Shown one piece after another: positions 9,516 through 17,797 of a stretch of 64,000 bases of DNA. Source of the stretch: an uncultured Saprospirales bacterium. GTDB lineage: Bacteria > Bacteroidota > Bacteroidia > Chitinophagales > Saprospiraceae. The stretch lies in NCBI GenBank assembly GCA_937864265.1, contig CALMIR010000071.1, positions 1 to 64,000 on the forward strand, read 5' to 3'. Numbering within the stretch: position 1 is the stretch's first letter; each line of letters starts with the position of its first letter. Made by a program: the position numbers and the translations under genes. The notes under the pieces were generated by a model. That model did not search any database, was not told the origin of the DNA, and saw nothing but the letters and a program-made list of their open reading frames with translations.

Positions 9516-10322
9516 ATGAAAAACGCATCGATTATCCTATTTTTGGCATTTGCCCTAAGTTCATGCGGCGATACACCCAAATCTGCGGACAAGCAAGAAA
9601 CACTATCCAATCAAAATGCAGTCGCCCTCCCAAAAGATTCTATGACCCTGCTTTATCAGCAATACCTACGCGAATTAGAGTCGCCAATGCCCACTTTTCA
9701 GGAAAAAAAAGCAGGCAAGCTTTTTCCTGTTGACGAAGCCCCATTGGATACCGGCTTTTTTGTATTTCGCCAACGACTGCTGGATGCCATCGAACGCAGA
9801 GATGTATTTTATTTAATGGAAATAACCAATAAGGATATAAAAATCAGCTTCGGTGCCGAGCAAGGATCGGCAGACATGGTGAAAATGTGGGGCTTGGACG
9901 GCGCGAAAACGGATACTTTAGAGATTTGGTCTATCCTTCAATCTGCTTTGACGCAAGGAGGTGTGTTTCAGGACAATCGAAACGCCTTTGTTGCGCCTTA
10001 TTATTTTGCTACCTGGCCCGAAGGCTATGATCCTTACGACTTTGGTGTTCTCATCGGAAGCGGCGTCCGACTTCGGGCAGCCCCTAGCCAGCAAGCGCCT
10101 ATTAACCACACTGTTTCGTATGATATTGTGACGGTTCTATCTGAAGAAAACACCGAGACCATCGAGGGGGAGTCCTATCCCTGGGTAAGGGTCGCATTGG
10201 AAAAAGAGGGCGAAGGTTATGTATATGGCAAATACATCGGCTATCCCATTGGCTATCGGGTTGGATTCCAACGCATAGCCGGCAACCACTGGGAGATGAA
10301 CTTTTTTGTGGCGGGAGATTGA
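9516..10322 (+). CDS. SH3-domain lipoprotein
   Basis: A lipoprotein signal (MKNASIILFLAFALSSC, lipobox LSSC) predicts attachment to the outer or inner membrane; this decides the start at 9516, although ATGs at 9507 and 9453 are also in frame. A helical region spans about residues 30-150. A bacterial SH3 fold follows at about 165-245 (GVLIGSGVRLRAAPS, then WVRVALEKEGEGYVYGKYI). SH3b domains often bind peptidoglycan or peptides; the ligand here is unknown. It lies just downstream of repeat copy B and is not obviously in an operon. Confidence 0.8.
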   Translation: MKNASIILFLAFALSSCGDTPKSADKQETLSNQNAVALPKDSMTLLYQQYLRELESPMPTFQEKKAGKLFPVDEAPLDTGFFVFRQRLLDAIERRDVFYLMEITNKDIKISFGAEQGSADMVKMWGLDGAKTDTLEIWSILQSALTQGGVFQDNRNAFVAPYYFATWPEGYDPYDFGVLIGSGVRLRAAPSQQAPINHTVSYDIVTVLSEENTETIEGESYPWVRVALEKEGEGYVYGKYIGYPIGYRVGFQRIAGNHWEMNFFVAGD

Positions 10323-10462
10323 AAATTTTAATGAAAAGAATAAGCTGCATTTTTTGACAAGGCAAGTAACAGCTTTAGGTTACAGCATTTTGTTTTTTAT
10401 TATTTAATTCAAAAAAAATTGTTTTTCAAATATGCTTCATTATCTTTACCCCAATTAACCCC

Positions 10463-11608
10463 ATTATCATACCTGGAAACAACCCACACGATGAGCTTTT
10501 CAAAGCTACTTTTTCCATCGTTTCTGAAGTAGTGGCTTTTTTGCAGCATTATCTGCCCAAATTTGCAAGACACCTCGATCTCAGCAGCCTGCGACAGTTG
10601 CGCGATAATTACATCAGCGAGGATTTACGGCAATACTTTACGGATATTGTCTATGCCTGCGACTGGCTAAGACCGGAAGGAGAAGTAGAGCCTATTCAGG
10701 TTGCTTTTTTATTGGAACACAAGAGCTATGTACCCGATAATATTTACATTCAGCTCCTGCGATACCTGACGGAAACCTACCAATACCAATATCAAAACAG
10801 CATACCACTCCAATTGACCATCCCTGTGGTCATTTACCACGGTACGGAAAGCTGGCAAACGCGTGACATGGCTGACTACTTTTCAATACCCGATGCGGCG
10901 CTGAAAAAGTACCTGCCGTTATTCGAGTACGAACTCATCAATCTGCGGGATATAGCGCGGCATACTATCATTAAACAGAAAAGCGGCTATTTCTTGCGCA
11001 GTACTTTCCTGGTGTTCAGCCGTAAAAACGATAAAATTTTTTTGAACCAATTCTCCAAAGAAATCTTTAAATTTGTAGAAAGTAAGGAACTTGATGAAGA
11101 TCAAAAGCTTTATTTTCTGAAGCAGCTGATCACCTATATTTTTAGAACTTATCCGTATAAAAAAGAAGAGTTTCAGGCTTTTACCCAAAAATTATCCGCC
11201 ATGACACAGACTACCACTACCAGCTTATGGGATTTGCTCCTCGATGAAGGTTTTCAAAAAGGCATTAAAAAAGGTATCGAGGAAGGTATCGAGGAAGGTA
11301 TTGAAAAGGGCATTGAAATAAGTACGATGATTACACGGCTGAAAGATCATCTGGATATGTTGGTCAGGATGCTGGAATACACAAGCGATATGTTGCTTAT
11401 TCAAAAACTCTCCGGGCTGCCATTGGAGTTCATACAGCAATTTTCACGGGCCTATTCCCCTGAAAAAATGAACAGCTTATTGAAAAAACTGGAGGAAATA
11501 CTGCAATCCCATCCATTGGAATCGCCACAACAGCGTATAGCTCAAACAATGCACAATTTCGGCTTTGAGCAAACAGTTATTAACAACTATTTGGCAAATC
11601 GCAAATAA
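10463..11608 (+). CDS. Rpn/YhgA-type putative transposase-nuclease, start codon abnormal
   Basis: Member of the Rpn family (recombination-promoting nuclease, PD-(D/E)XK fold). The conserved family N-terminus NPHDELFKATFS is encoded at about 10481-10516, in frame with and upstream of the first GTG (10532). Between the upstream stop (10376) and that GTG there is no ATG, GTG or TTG, only ATT/ATC/ATA codons at 10463-10471. The nuclease core shows VAFLLEHKSY (Glu and Lys of the fold), ending LTIPVVIYHGTESW. Near residues 265-290 five 12-bp units encode a repeated G-I-(K/E)-x tract, common in this family. Either translation starts at an AUU/AUC/AUA codon or the start has been lost. Confidence 0.75.
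   Translation: MIIPGNNPHDELFKATFSIVSEVVAFLQHYLPKFARHLDLSSLRQLRDNYISEDLRQYFTDIVYACDWLRPEGEVEPIQVAFLLEHKSYVPDNIYIQLLRYLTETYQYQYQNSIPLQLTIPVVIYHGTESWQTRDMADYFSIPDAALKKYLPLFEYELINLRDIARHTIIKQKSGYFLRSTFLVFSRKNDKIFLNQFSKEIFKFVESKELDEDQKLYFLKQLITYIFRTYPYKKEEFQAFTQKLSAMTQTTTTSLWDLLLDEGFQKGIKKGIEEGIEEGIEKGIEISTMITRLKDHLDMLVRMLEYTSDMLLIQKLSGLPLEFIQQFSRAYSPEKMNSLLKKLEEILQSHPLESPQQRIAQTMHNFGFEQTVINNYLANRK
11261..11320 (+). repeat. Five 12-bp tandem units inside the Rpn-like gene
   Basis: In-frame units of the type GGTATCGAGGAA encode repeated Gly-Ile-(Glu/Lys)-(Glu/Lys). The two central units are identical, so slippage could change copy number in 4-codon steps without shifting frame. Confidence 0.75.
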
Positions 11609-11665
11609 AGGCTTTTCACTACAATTGCCCTTAAAAATTGTCAAGGAACGAAAAACTTTCAAACG

Positions 11666-11812
11666 ACAGGCATTTACTAGACTTTGGACACATACTCATA
11701 ATTAACTAATTATCAGCAAGTTGTGAATGTTTTAATTTTCAAATAACTCTTTGATAGTCAGTTAATTAAGTCATTTTACGTCCAAAGTCTAGTTAGAAAG
11801 AAAAATGCCTGT
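11666..11812. mobile_element. MITE-like element (11676-11793) inside a split hairpin
   Basis: Perfect 14-bp terminal inverted repeats (ACTAGACTTTGGAC and its complement) bound a 118-bp AT-rich, non-coding segment. Immediately outside are the two arms of another inverted repeat, ACAGGCATTT (11666-11675) and AAATGCCTGT (11803-11812). The site lies between convergent genes, so the arms may be a terminator hairpin into which the element inserted. No transposase is present. Confidence 0.65.
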
Positions 11813-11831
11813 TGTTATGAATCTACCCCTA

Positions 11832-14024
11832 TTACCTCAAAAACATCATCTCCCGATACTTTACCAGAGGCCATTCGTTGTCGTCCACCAGGTATTCCAG
11901 GCGATCGGCATGCAGGCGTATGGTTTCTGTAAGCGGCTTGACGTTGTAACAATAGGCGTGTGCTTTTTCTTCAGAAGAAGTTAATTCATTGGCTGCCTTA
12001 CGGGCATCGCGCATAGCGTCCACGTTTTCCTTAATGGCCGCGATATGCTCGCCGATGAGCTTCACAATATCCAGTTGAGCCTTGAAACTATGCGAGGGCA
12101 ATCCCAACTCTTGCAAGGTCAGCACATTATCCGCCATTCTGCTCTGATAACTGATGGCGGCAGGCAGAATCTGATTGATGACCATCTCTCCCAGCGTACG
12201 CGATTCGATTTGCTGTTTTAGGATGTAGTTTTCGCACATCACTTCGTAATGAGCTTCCAACTCCCTGACGGTAAAAACCCCACTTTCAGAAAACAGCGTT
12301 TCGACTTCTTTGCTCACATATACTTTCAGCGCATCCGGTGTATTAGGCGTATTGCTCAAACCGCGTTGGGCGGCTTCTTCCTTCCAGCTATCGCTATACC
12401 CGTCCCCTTCAAAGCGAATGGCTTTCGACTCGGTGATGTATTGCTTGATAACGGCCAAAATCGCAGTATTTTTTTCCATTCCATCGGCGATATGACGGTC
12501 AACTGCAGACTTAAAATCCTGCAATTGCTTGCCCACGATGGTGTTCATCACCGTCATTGGCGCGGCACAGTTCATGGAACTGCCCACCATACGGATTTCA
12601 AACTTATTGCCCGTAAAGGCAAATGGCGATGTCCGATTTCGATCGGTGTTGTCCAGTTCCAAACTGGGCACTTTACTGAGCAAATCGAGCACTTCTTTTA
12701 CCCCGTGTTGGTCAGCCTCTATGCCTTGTTCGATGTCATCCAGCACCTTAGTCAGGGTTTGGCCAATAAAAACGGAAATGATAGCAGGAGGCGCTTCATT
12801 GGCCCCCAATCGGTGGTCATTACCCGCAGAAGCCACGCTGGCCCTCAATAAATCGGCATAGCGATAAACGGCTTGAATGGTGGTCATAAAAAAGGCCAGG
12901 AATTGCAGGTTGCTGCCCGGTTTTTTACCAGGCGACAGCAGGTTTTTTCCTGTATTAGTAGCCATCGACCAGTTGTTGTGTTTGCCCGATCCATTGACCC
13001 CTGCAAAAGGCTTCTCGTGCAGCAAGACCCTCAACTTATGCCGGCGGGCTACCCGATCCATAATATCCATGAGCAACTGGTTGTGATCAACCGCCAGGTT
13101 GCTTTCCTCAAACATAGGTGCCAATTCATACTGCCCTGGCCCTACTTCGTTGTGGCGGGTTCGCACAGGTATGCCTAGTTTGTGACACTCCGTTTCCATG
13201 TCGCGCATATAAGCATATACCCGCTCAGGTATGGCCCCAAAGTAGTGGTCGTCCAACTGCTGCCCCTTGGGGGAATGTTTGCCCAACAACGTGCGTCCGG
13301 TTAGCAACAAATCAGTGCGGGCATTGAAAAAAGCTTCGTCGATCAGGAAATATTCTTGTTCCCAACCTAGCGTAGTACTTACCTTATTGACCTGACTGTC
13401 AAAATACTGGCATACCGGAATGGCTGCTTTTTCCAGAAAAGCCTGTGATTTGAGCAAAGGCAATTTATAATCGAGCGATTCTCCGCCGTAAGTGACAAAA
13501 ATGGTAGGAATACAAAGGGTTTTACCTTCCTCCACTTCCAAAATGAAAGCTGGAGAAGAGGGATCCCAAGCCGTATAGCCCCTCGCTTCAAAAGTAGAAC
13601 GCAAACCTCCACCGGGAAAACTGGAACCATCGGGTTCTTGTTGCACCAGGGTATCGCCCGTAAATTCTTCCAAGATTTCGCCATCAGGTCGTAGTTGAAA
13701 GAAGGAATCGTGCTTTTCTGCCGTTCTGCCAGTCAGTGGTTGAAACCAGTGGGTATAATGGGTTACCCCGGCATCCATCGCCCAGCGCTTCATACCATCG
13801 GCTACTATATCGGCCAATTCGCGCGAGAGCTTGTCGCCTGAATCCAGCGCAGCTTTCACCTTCTGGAAATTAGCCGGACTCAGATAACGCTGCATGGCTT
13901 GCTCATTAAAGACGTGGCTGCCAAAGTAGGTTGAGATTTGGGTATCGGGAATATCTAAATAGGTGATCTCTGAAGCAGAGCGGTTCGCAACTTGCTCCAG
14001 AGCGCTAAAACGAGAAGTGCTCAT
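11832..14024 (-). CDS. glnN: Glutamine synthetase type III
   Basis: Makes glutamine from glutamate, ammonia and ATP in the cytoplasm. The 730 residues match the type III (GSIII) length rather than the 450-470 of type I. Recognisable blocks are the GSIII N-terminal region (STYFGSHVFNEQAM would be typical; here IStYFGSHVFN near residue 30), TLGWEQEYFLID near 220, VNGSGKHNNWSM near 350, NEAPPAIISVFIG near 410 and SPFAFTGNKFEIRM near 480. The C-terminal 200 residues are helical, as in the family. The ATG sits about 36 nt from a TATCTTTG box. It is convergent with the Rpn-like gene and not in an operon. Confidence 0.97.
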   Translation of the reverse strand: MSTSRFSALEQVANRSASEITYLDIPDTQISTYFGSHVFNEQAMQRYLSPANFQKVKAALDSGDKLSRELADIVADGMKRWAMDAGVTHYTHWFQPLTGRTAEKHDSFFQLRPDGEILEEFTGDTLVQQEPDGSSFPGGGLRSTFEARGYTAWDPSSPAFILEVEEGKTLCIPTIFVTYGGESLDYKLPLLKSQAFLEKAAIPVCQYFDSQVNKVSTTLGWEQEYFLIDEAFFNARTDLLLTGRTLLGKHSPKGQQLDDHYFGAIPERVYAYMRDMETECHKLGIPVRTRHNEVGPGQYELAPMFEESNLAVDHNQLLMDIMDRVARRHKLRVLLHEKPFAGVNGSGKHNNWSMATNTGKNLLSPGKKPGSNLQFLAFFMTTIQAVYRYADLLRASVASAGNDHRLGANEAPPAIISVFIGQTLTKVLDDIEQGIEADQHGVKEVLDLLSKVPSLELDNTDRNRTSPFAFTGNKFEIRMVGSSMNCAAPMTVMNTIVGKQLQDFKSAVDRHIADGMEKNTAILAVIKQYITESKAIRFEGDGYSDSWKEEAAQRGLSNTPNTPDALKVYVSKEVETLFSESGVFTVRELEAHYEVMCENYILKQQIESRTLGEMVINQILPAAISYQSRMADNVLTLQELGLPSHSFKAQLDIVKLIGEHIAAIKENVDAMRDARKAANELTSSEEKAHAYCYNVKPLTETIRLHADRLEYLVDDNEWPLVKYREMMFLR

Positions 14025-14059
14025 GTTTTTGACAAAAGTTATGAGGTAATGATAATTTG

Positions 14060-14067
14060 CAAAGATA
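14060..14067 (-). promoter_or_regulatory. Promoter -7 box (TATCTTTG) for glnN
   Basis: On the minus strand TATCTTTG matches TAnnTTTG, giving a leader of about 30 nt. No -33 TTTG is visible at standard spacing. Confidence 0.45.
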
Positions 14068-14132
14068 GGGCTTTGTTCCTTTTGGTTTATTTAAGTCCCT
14101 GGAATACTTTTATAAACCAACGCTTTTAACCC

Positions 14133-14198
14133 CCAATTTAGCGGGATACTTGAAGTAAACCGCTAATTAGCTTCCCATCTCCACAGGATTTGTCATAG
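14133..14198. repeat. Short dispersed repeat, second type (copy 1)
   Basis: Contains AATTTAGCGGG, then CCGCTAA, then a block similar to CTCCAC..GATTTGTCAT. The same ordered blocks recur at about 62338-62394. The AGCGGG core also resembles the centre of the 122-bp repeat. Confidence 0.4.
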
Positions 14199-14250
14199 AA
14201 ATATGTTTTTTTTCAAAAATTCAAGGAAAATTTGGTGCGCACATTTATTA

Positions 14251-14266
14251 ATCGTATTTTTACGAT
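14251..14266. promoter_or_regulatory. Inverted repeat, possible ArsR-type operator of arsM
   Basis: ATCGTA-4-TACGAT is a perfect dyad 27 bp before the arsM start. Its position fits an operator overlapping the promoter. An ArsR-family repressor is an inference; no arsR gene is in the window. Confidence 0.45.
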
Positions 14267-14292
14267 CAATTTGAAAAAACAAATACTTTGAT

Positions 14293-15189
14293 ATGACTTC
14301 ATCAGATAAAATGAAAGAAATTGTACGGGAAAAGTACTCGGAAATTGCTTTGCAAAGCAAGACCACCAATGCCACTTCCTGCTGCGGCGCAACCAGCACA
14401 GGTACCTACAATATCATGTCCGACAGCTATGCCGATTTGGAAGGTTATAACCCCGATGCCGATTTGGGTTTGGGTTGCGGCTTGCCCACGGAGTTTGCCC
14501 AAATTCAGGAAGGCGATACCGTGCTTGACCTAGGCTCGGGGGCAGGCAATGACTGTTTTGTAGCCAGAGCCGAAACTGGGCCAACTGGCAAGGTCATTGG
14601 AGTAGATTTCACACCAAAAATGATAGACTTGGCTCGGCAAAACGCAGAGATAAGGGGCTATAATAACGTAGAGTTTCGATTCGGCGATATTGAAAATTTG
14701 CCCATCAGCGACGATAGCGTGGATGTCGTGGTAAGCAATTGTGTGCTCAATCTGGTACCCGACAAAGCCAGGGTGTTCAGCGAAATCATGCGCGTATTGA
14801 GGCCGGGCGGTCATTTCAGTATTTCCGATGTGGTATTGCAGGGTGCGTTGCCAGCCAAGCTCCAGGAAGCCGCAGAAATGTATGCTGGCTGCGTGGCTGG
14901 TGCTATGCAAAAAGACGAATACCTGGGCTTGATCGAAGCTGCTGGTTTTGAAGGTATGGTGCTGCAAAAGCAAAAACCAATTCTGATACCGGATGAAATC
15001 CTGCTGGAATACCTCAATGCGGAAGAACTGCGTACGTTCGCTGCTTCTAAAACCGGGATATTCAGCATAACAGTTTTTGCCAGCAAGCCAGGTGGATTCG
15101 AAAAACGCAGCAGTGCCACCAAACCCAAAGTCAATTTGTCGGATTTGGTAAAAAACAACAGTTGTGAGCCGGGTAGTGGCTGTTGTTGA
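14293..15189 (+). CDS. arsM: Arsenite S-adenosylmethionine methyltransferase
   Basis: Transfers methyl groups from S-adenosylmethionine to trivalent arsenic in the cytoplasm. It has 298 residues. The SAM-binding motif I is VLDLGSGAGND (about 77-87). Arsenic-binding cysteines characteristic of ArsM are seen at Cys30/Cys31 (SCCGA), Cys62 (GLGCGLP) and in YAGCVAGAM near residue 200. The C-terminus ends in a Cys-rich tail (SCEPGSGCC) that could hand on arsenic; similar tails occur in the family. A dyad that could bind ArsR lies just upstream. The stop is only 3 bp from the convergent SRPBCC gene. ArsS (59379-60452) could use the methylated product for arsenosugar synthesis. Confidence 0.95.
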   Translation: MTSSDKMKEIVREKYSEIALQSKTTNATSCCGATSTGTYNIMSDSYADLEGYNPDADLGLGCGLPTEFAQIQEGDTVLDLGSGAGNDCFVARAETGPTGKVIGVDFTPKMIDLARQNAEIRGYNNVEFRFGDIENLPISDDSVDVVVSNCVLNLVPDKARVFSEIMRVLRPGGHFSISDVVLQGALPAKLQEAAEMYAGCVAGAMQKDEYLGLIEAAGFEGMVLQKQKPILIPDEILLEYLNAEELRTFAASKTGIFSITVFASKPGGFEKRSSATKPKVNLSDLVKNNSCEPGSGCC

Positions 15190-15192
15190 TCC

Positions 15193-15666
15193 TTAGCCTT
15201 CTTGATTCATTTGTTGTCTCAATTGCCCGGCCAAACCTTGAAAACCTGCGGCCATGACTTTATCGTGGTTCCAGGCGAACAAAGGCCGGGCGATGGGGGC
15301 AAGAATATTCATCCACCACTTGGTGGTTTTTACGATCCAATCGTACTGCACCAAGGTTTTGCCGCTCTCTTGTTTAAAAGTCCAAATGCCCTGACCCTCC
15401 AATTCGCCAAAAGCGCGGCCTTCCATGCGCTTGTATTTTTCCTGCGCAACTAATTCGGAGTCAAAAGTCAGGGAATAGGGCAAAGCGGTGGACCAGGTGA
15501 TGCGGCGAATGGCGCCCAAATCATCTTCATCGCCCGACTGAAGTAGTTCAACTTCTTTTACATAAGGCCACCATTCGGGCCAGGCATCCATCTTTTTGAT
15601 GATGCGCCAAACTTGCTCTAACGGCGCCTCGAACTGCCAGTAAGTCACAAAGTGATATTTTGCCAT
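15193..15666 (-). CDS. SRPBCC (START-like) family protein
   Basis: A 157-residue cytoplasmic protein of the polyketide-cyclase/START-like fold. Typical features: N-terminal beta strand with FEAPLEQVWRIIKKMDAWPEWWPYVKEVE, a central beta-sheet (GIWTFKQESGKTLVQYDWIV) and a long C-terminal helix (AAGFQGLAGQLRQQM). These proteins bind hydrophobic ligands; the ligand here is unknown. I chose the ATG at 15666 because homologous sequence begins AKYHFVTYW; the upstream 16 codons look unlike the family. Convergent with arsM with a 3-bp gap, so the transcripts may overlap. Confidence 0.85.
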   Translation of the reverse strand: MAKYHFVTYWQFEAPLEQVWRIIKKMDAWPEWWPYVKEVELLQSGDEDDLGAIRRITWSTALPYSLTFDSELVAQEKYKRMEGRAFGELEGQGIWTFKQESGKTLVQYDWIVKTTKWWMNILAPIARPLFAWNHDKVMAAGFQGLAGQLRQQMNQEG

Positions 15667-15942
15667 TTTACAATATTGTTCGTTTGCCCATGAAAGGGAC
15701 TGACCTGGATTCACAAAATGGAGTAGCTCATCTTGTTATCCGAATCAGTCCCGGTTACCATCATCTTTATTTTTAGTAATTGGTGCGAAATCAGTAATTC
15801 GTTTAAGTTATCCGACACTATCCACAGATAGAATGATTTTGCATGGTTATTTACTTTATGATTCCTCTGGTGATTGAACGGTGCTGCGGCACACGGATGT
15901 TACAGGCATGTGCTGCTTTGCAATAGTTACCTCCGAACGGTA

Positions 15943-16320
15943 TTATTTTGGTTTTTTGAAAACGAAATAACCAAATGTTGCTGCAAGAAAAACGTGTAGT
16001 CCAACGGGTATCCATCCCATGGAGTTCATTACTCCATTCAATGTCGCCATAAGCACAATAGGAATATCCAAAACGTTGTAAATAAAACTGGCCAGCAGAA
16101 GATGATACCACCCTTTATCCGATACAGGAATGTTTCGATTGAAATAAAAAGTGAGGGCATAAGCGGTTAATGCAGCGCCGAGTACACGAGCCATTAAAGT
16201 TCCATTACTATCGAGCGATACGCCATAAGTCGCCATGAACTGAACAGGGATAATTAACAACCCAAGCCCGAAGCTGATGTAGAGCACGACCCAGATGACT
16301 GAAAAAGTTGGAAGCTTCAT
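15943..16320 (-). CDS. Small integral membrane protein, four predicted helices
   Basis: A 125-residue protein with four hydrophobic segments at about 7-27, 43-59, 73-92 and 98-119. I do not recognise the family. The lack of charged residues within the helices argues against a transporter with an ion path. Downstream on the same strand, 276 bp separate it from the SRPBCC start; upstream is a NTF2-like gene with 79 bp between them, so co-transcription is possible. Confidence 0.75.
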   Translation of the reverse strand: MKLPTFSVIWVVLYISFGLGLLIIPVQFMATYGVSLDSNGTLMARVLGAALTAYALTFYFNRNIPVSDKGWYHLLLASFIYNVLDIPIVLMATLNGVMNSMGWIPVGLHVFLAATFGYFVFKKPK

Positions 16321-16399
16321 AAAAAAAATTGTTTTAGATGCTTGAAAATGTAAAATTGGCTGCCGGCTCAGCCGGGAAAGCCGATTGATGGAATTTTGC

Positions 16400-16801
16400 T
16401 CAGTTCAATAATGCGTCATTCATGCTGGTAAAATCACCTACGCCTTTCCATTCCACAGGCAGCCCTTGCTCGTTGAAAGTCCAGGTAAAAACGGTCTTTA
16501 CGCTGAATGGCTTTCCTGTATGAATAGCGATGCCATCATGCTGTACTTCATTAATGACTTGATTGCCCGCTTCGCGGAAATTGGAAGGTTCAAAATGGGT
16601 GGTTTGCAGGCTGCGACCCAAAGCAGTAAAAAAGTTGATCACCTCATTTTTTCCGTGAAAGGTACCACCAAAAGGCGCTACTTTGGGGTCAGCCCCATTG
16701 AAAAAAGTAACCTCTTCTGCTAAGTTAGCCAGGATACCAGGAATATCGCCCTGGGCAAAACAAGCATAAATTTGTTGAACGGTTGAAAGTTGATTAGACA
16801 T
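16400..16801 (-). CDS. SnoaL-like / NTF2-like protein
   Basis: A 133-residue protein of the cone-shaped NTF2/SnoaL fold. It begins with the family pattern LSTVQQIYACFAQGDIPGILANLAEEVTF, has GTFHGKNEVINFFTAL in the middle and ends with a beta-sheet containing VFTWTFNEQGLPVEW. Members are either small isomerase/hydrolase-like enzymes or ligand binders; no certain catalytic residue can be named. Nearby genes on the same strand are a small membrane protein and an SRPBCC protein. Confidence 0.85.
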   Translation of the reverse strand: MSNQLSTVQQIYACFAQGDIPGILANLAEEVTFFNGADPKVAPFGGTFHGKNEVINFFTALGRSLQTTHFEPSNFREAGNQVINEVQHDGIAIHTGKPFSVKTVFTWTFNEQGLPVEWKGVGDFTSMNDALLN

Positions 16802-16911
16802 GATTATTTGGTTTTAAAATGTCAATTGATGCGACAAAGATGGGTAGGGCTATTGGCCAAAAACCAGCTCAGTTTTTGTTCAAAGCCGTTCAAGATATGT
16901 TCAAAATGGTA

Positions 16912-16964
16912 GGAAGCAAAAAAAAAAAGCGCGACGATATGGCAAAACCAAGTCGTCGCGCTTT
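16912..16964 (-). terminator. Rho-independent terminator after the AIM24-type gene
   Basis: A perfect 12-bp stem (AAAGCGCGACGA with its complement, 15-nt loop), followed on the minus strand by a run of more than eight T. It ends the helicase-AIM24 transcript. Confidence 0.85.
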
Positions 16965-16993
16965 ATGATAGAAAGCTTATTTTAAGAGCTTAT

Positions 16994-17797
16994 TTACCAA
17001 TTATCCCCATCCAGCAGGTTGCCTAAGCCACCCAACACACTCCCCTCCCCTTTCCGATTACCGCCATACTGTTTGGAAGCGGCCATGATCCGGTCGGCCA
17101 AGCGGCTGAAAGGTAGTGACTGAATCCAAACCGTGCCAGGCCCCTGTAAACGGGCATAAAACAGGCCTTCGCCACCAAATACCATATTGCGAATGCCCTT
17201 CACCATTTCTATGTCGTAGTCCACATGGCGGGTAAAAGCGACCAAACAGCCCGTGTCAATGCGCAGCGTCTCGCCGATCTCCAACTGTTTTTCGATAACC
17301 GTACCGCCAGCGTGTAAAAAAGCCAGTCCGTCGCCTTCCAATTTCTGCATAATGAACCCTTCGCCGCCAAAAAAGCCCCGGCCTAAACGCTGTGAAAACT
17401 CAATACCTACTGCAACGCCTTTCGCTGCGCAGAGGAAAGCATCTTTTTGGCAAACGATTTTGCCTTCTTTATCGCTGAGGTCAACAGGAATGATGCGACC
17501 AGGATAAGGCGCTGCAAAAGAAACCTTGCGTTTGCCAGTGCCGCCGTGAGTAAAGGCCGTCATAAATAGGCTTTCCCCAGTGAGCAGGCGCTTGCCCGCA
17601 TCAAAAACTTTGCCCCAAACGCCTTTGGACTCCTGTTGGTGGCTACCATCACCAAAAATGGTGCTCAGCTGAATGTCGTCGTCCATCATCATAAAGCTGC
17701 CTGCTTCTGCAATCACCGTTTCATACGGATCCAACTCTATTTCGACGAACTGCATTTCTTCACCGAAAATCTGGTAATCAATTTCGTGTGCGTTCAT
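16994..17797 (-). CDS. TIGR00266/AIM24 family protein
   Basis: A 267-residue cytoplasmic protein with the tandem beta-helix AIM24 fold. Visible family features: [28 protein letters not shown] at the start, the central [14 protein letters not shown] and later [13 protein letters not shown] with [13 protein letters not shown], and a Gly/Asn-rich end. The biochemical role of bacterial members is not established. The ATG overlaps the TGA of the upstream helicase gene (ATGA), so the two are translationally coupled. A strong terminator follows. Confidence 0.9.
   Translation of the reverse strand: MNAHEIDYQIFGEEMQFVEIELDPYETVIAEAGSFMMMDDDIQLSTIFGDGSHQQESKGVWGKVFDAGKRLLTGESLFMTAFTHGGTGKRKVSFAAPYPGRIIPVDLSDKEGKIVCQKDAFLCAAKGVAVGIEFSQRLGRGFFGGEGFIMQKLEGDGLAFLHAGGTVIEKQLEIGETLRIDTGCLVAFTRHVDYDIEMVKGIRNMVFGGEGLFYARLQGPGTVWIQSLPFSRLADRIMAASKQYGGNRKGEGSVLGGLGNLLDGDNW

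Noticed and set aside
11261..11320. Short tandem array as a possible iteron or origin
   Set aside because: It is in frame inside the Rpn-like gene and encodes the Gly-Ile-charged repeat usual for that family.
12249..12851. A 200-codon plus-strand frame inside glnN
   Set aside because: It is antisense to a fully conserved glutamine synthetase and has no family resemblance; a codon-bias shadow.
15873..15930. GC-rich hairpin-rich sequence resembling an integron attC site
   Set aside because: The outer core sites (RYYYAAC and GTTRRRY) are not present as a matching pair, and no integrase is in the window.
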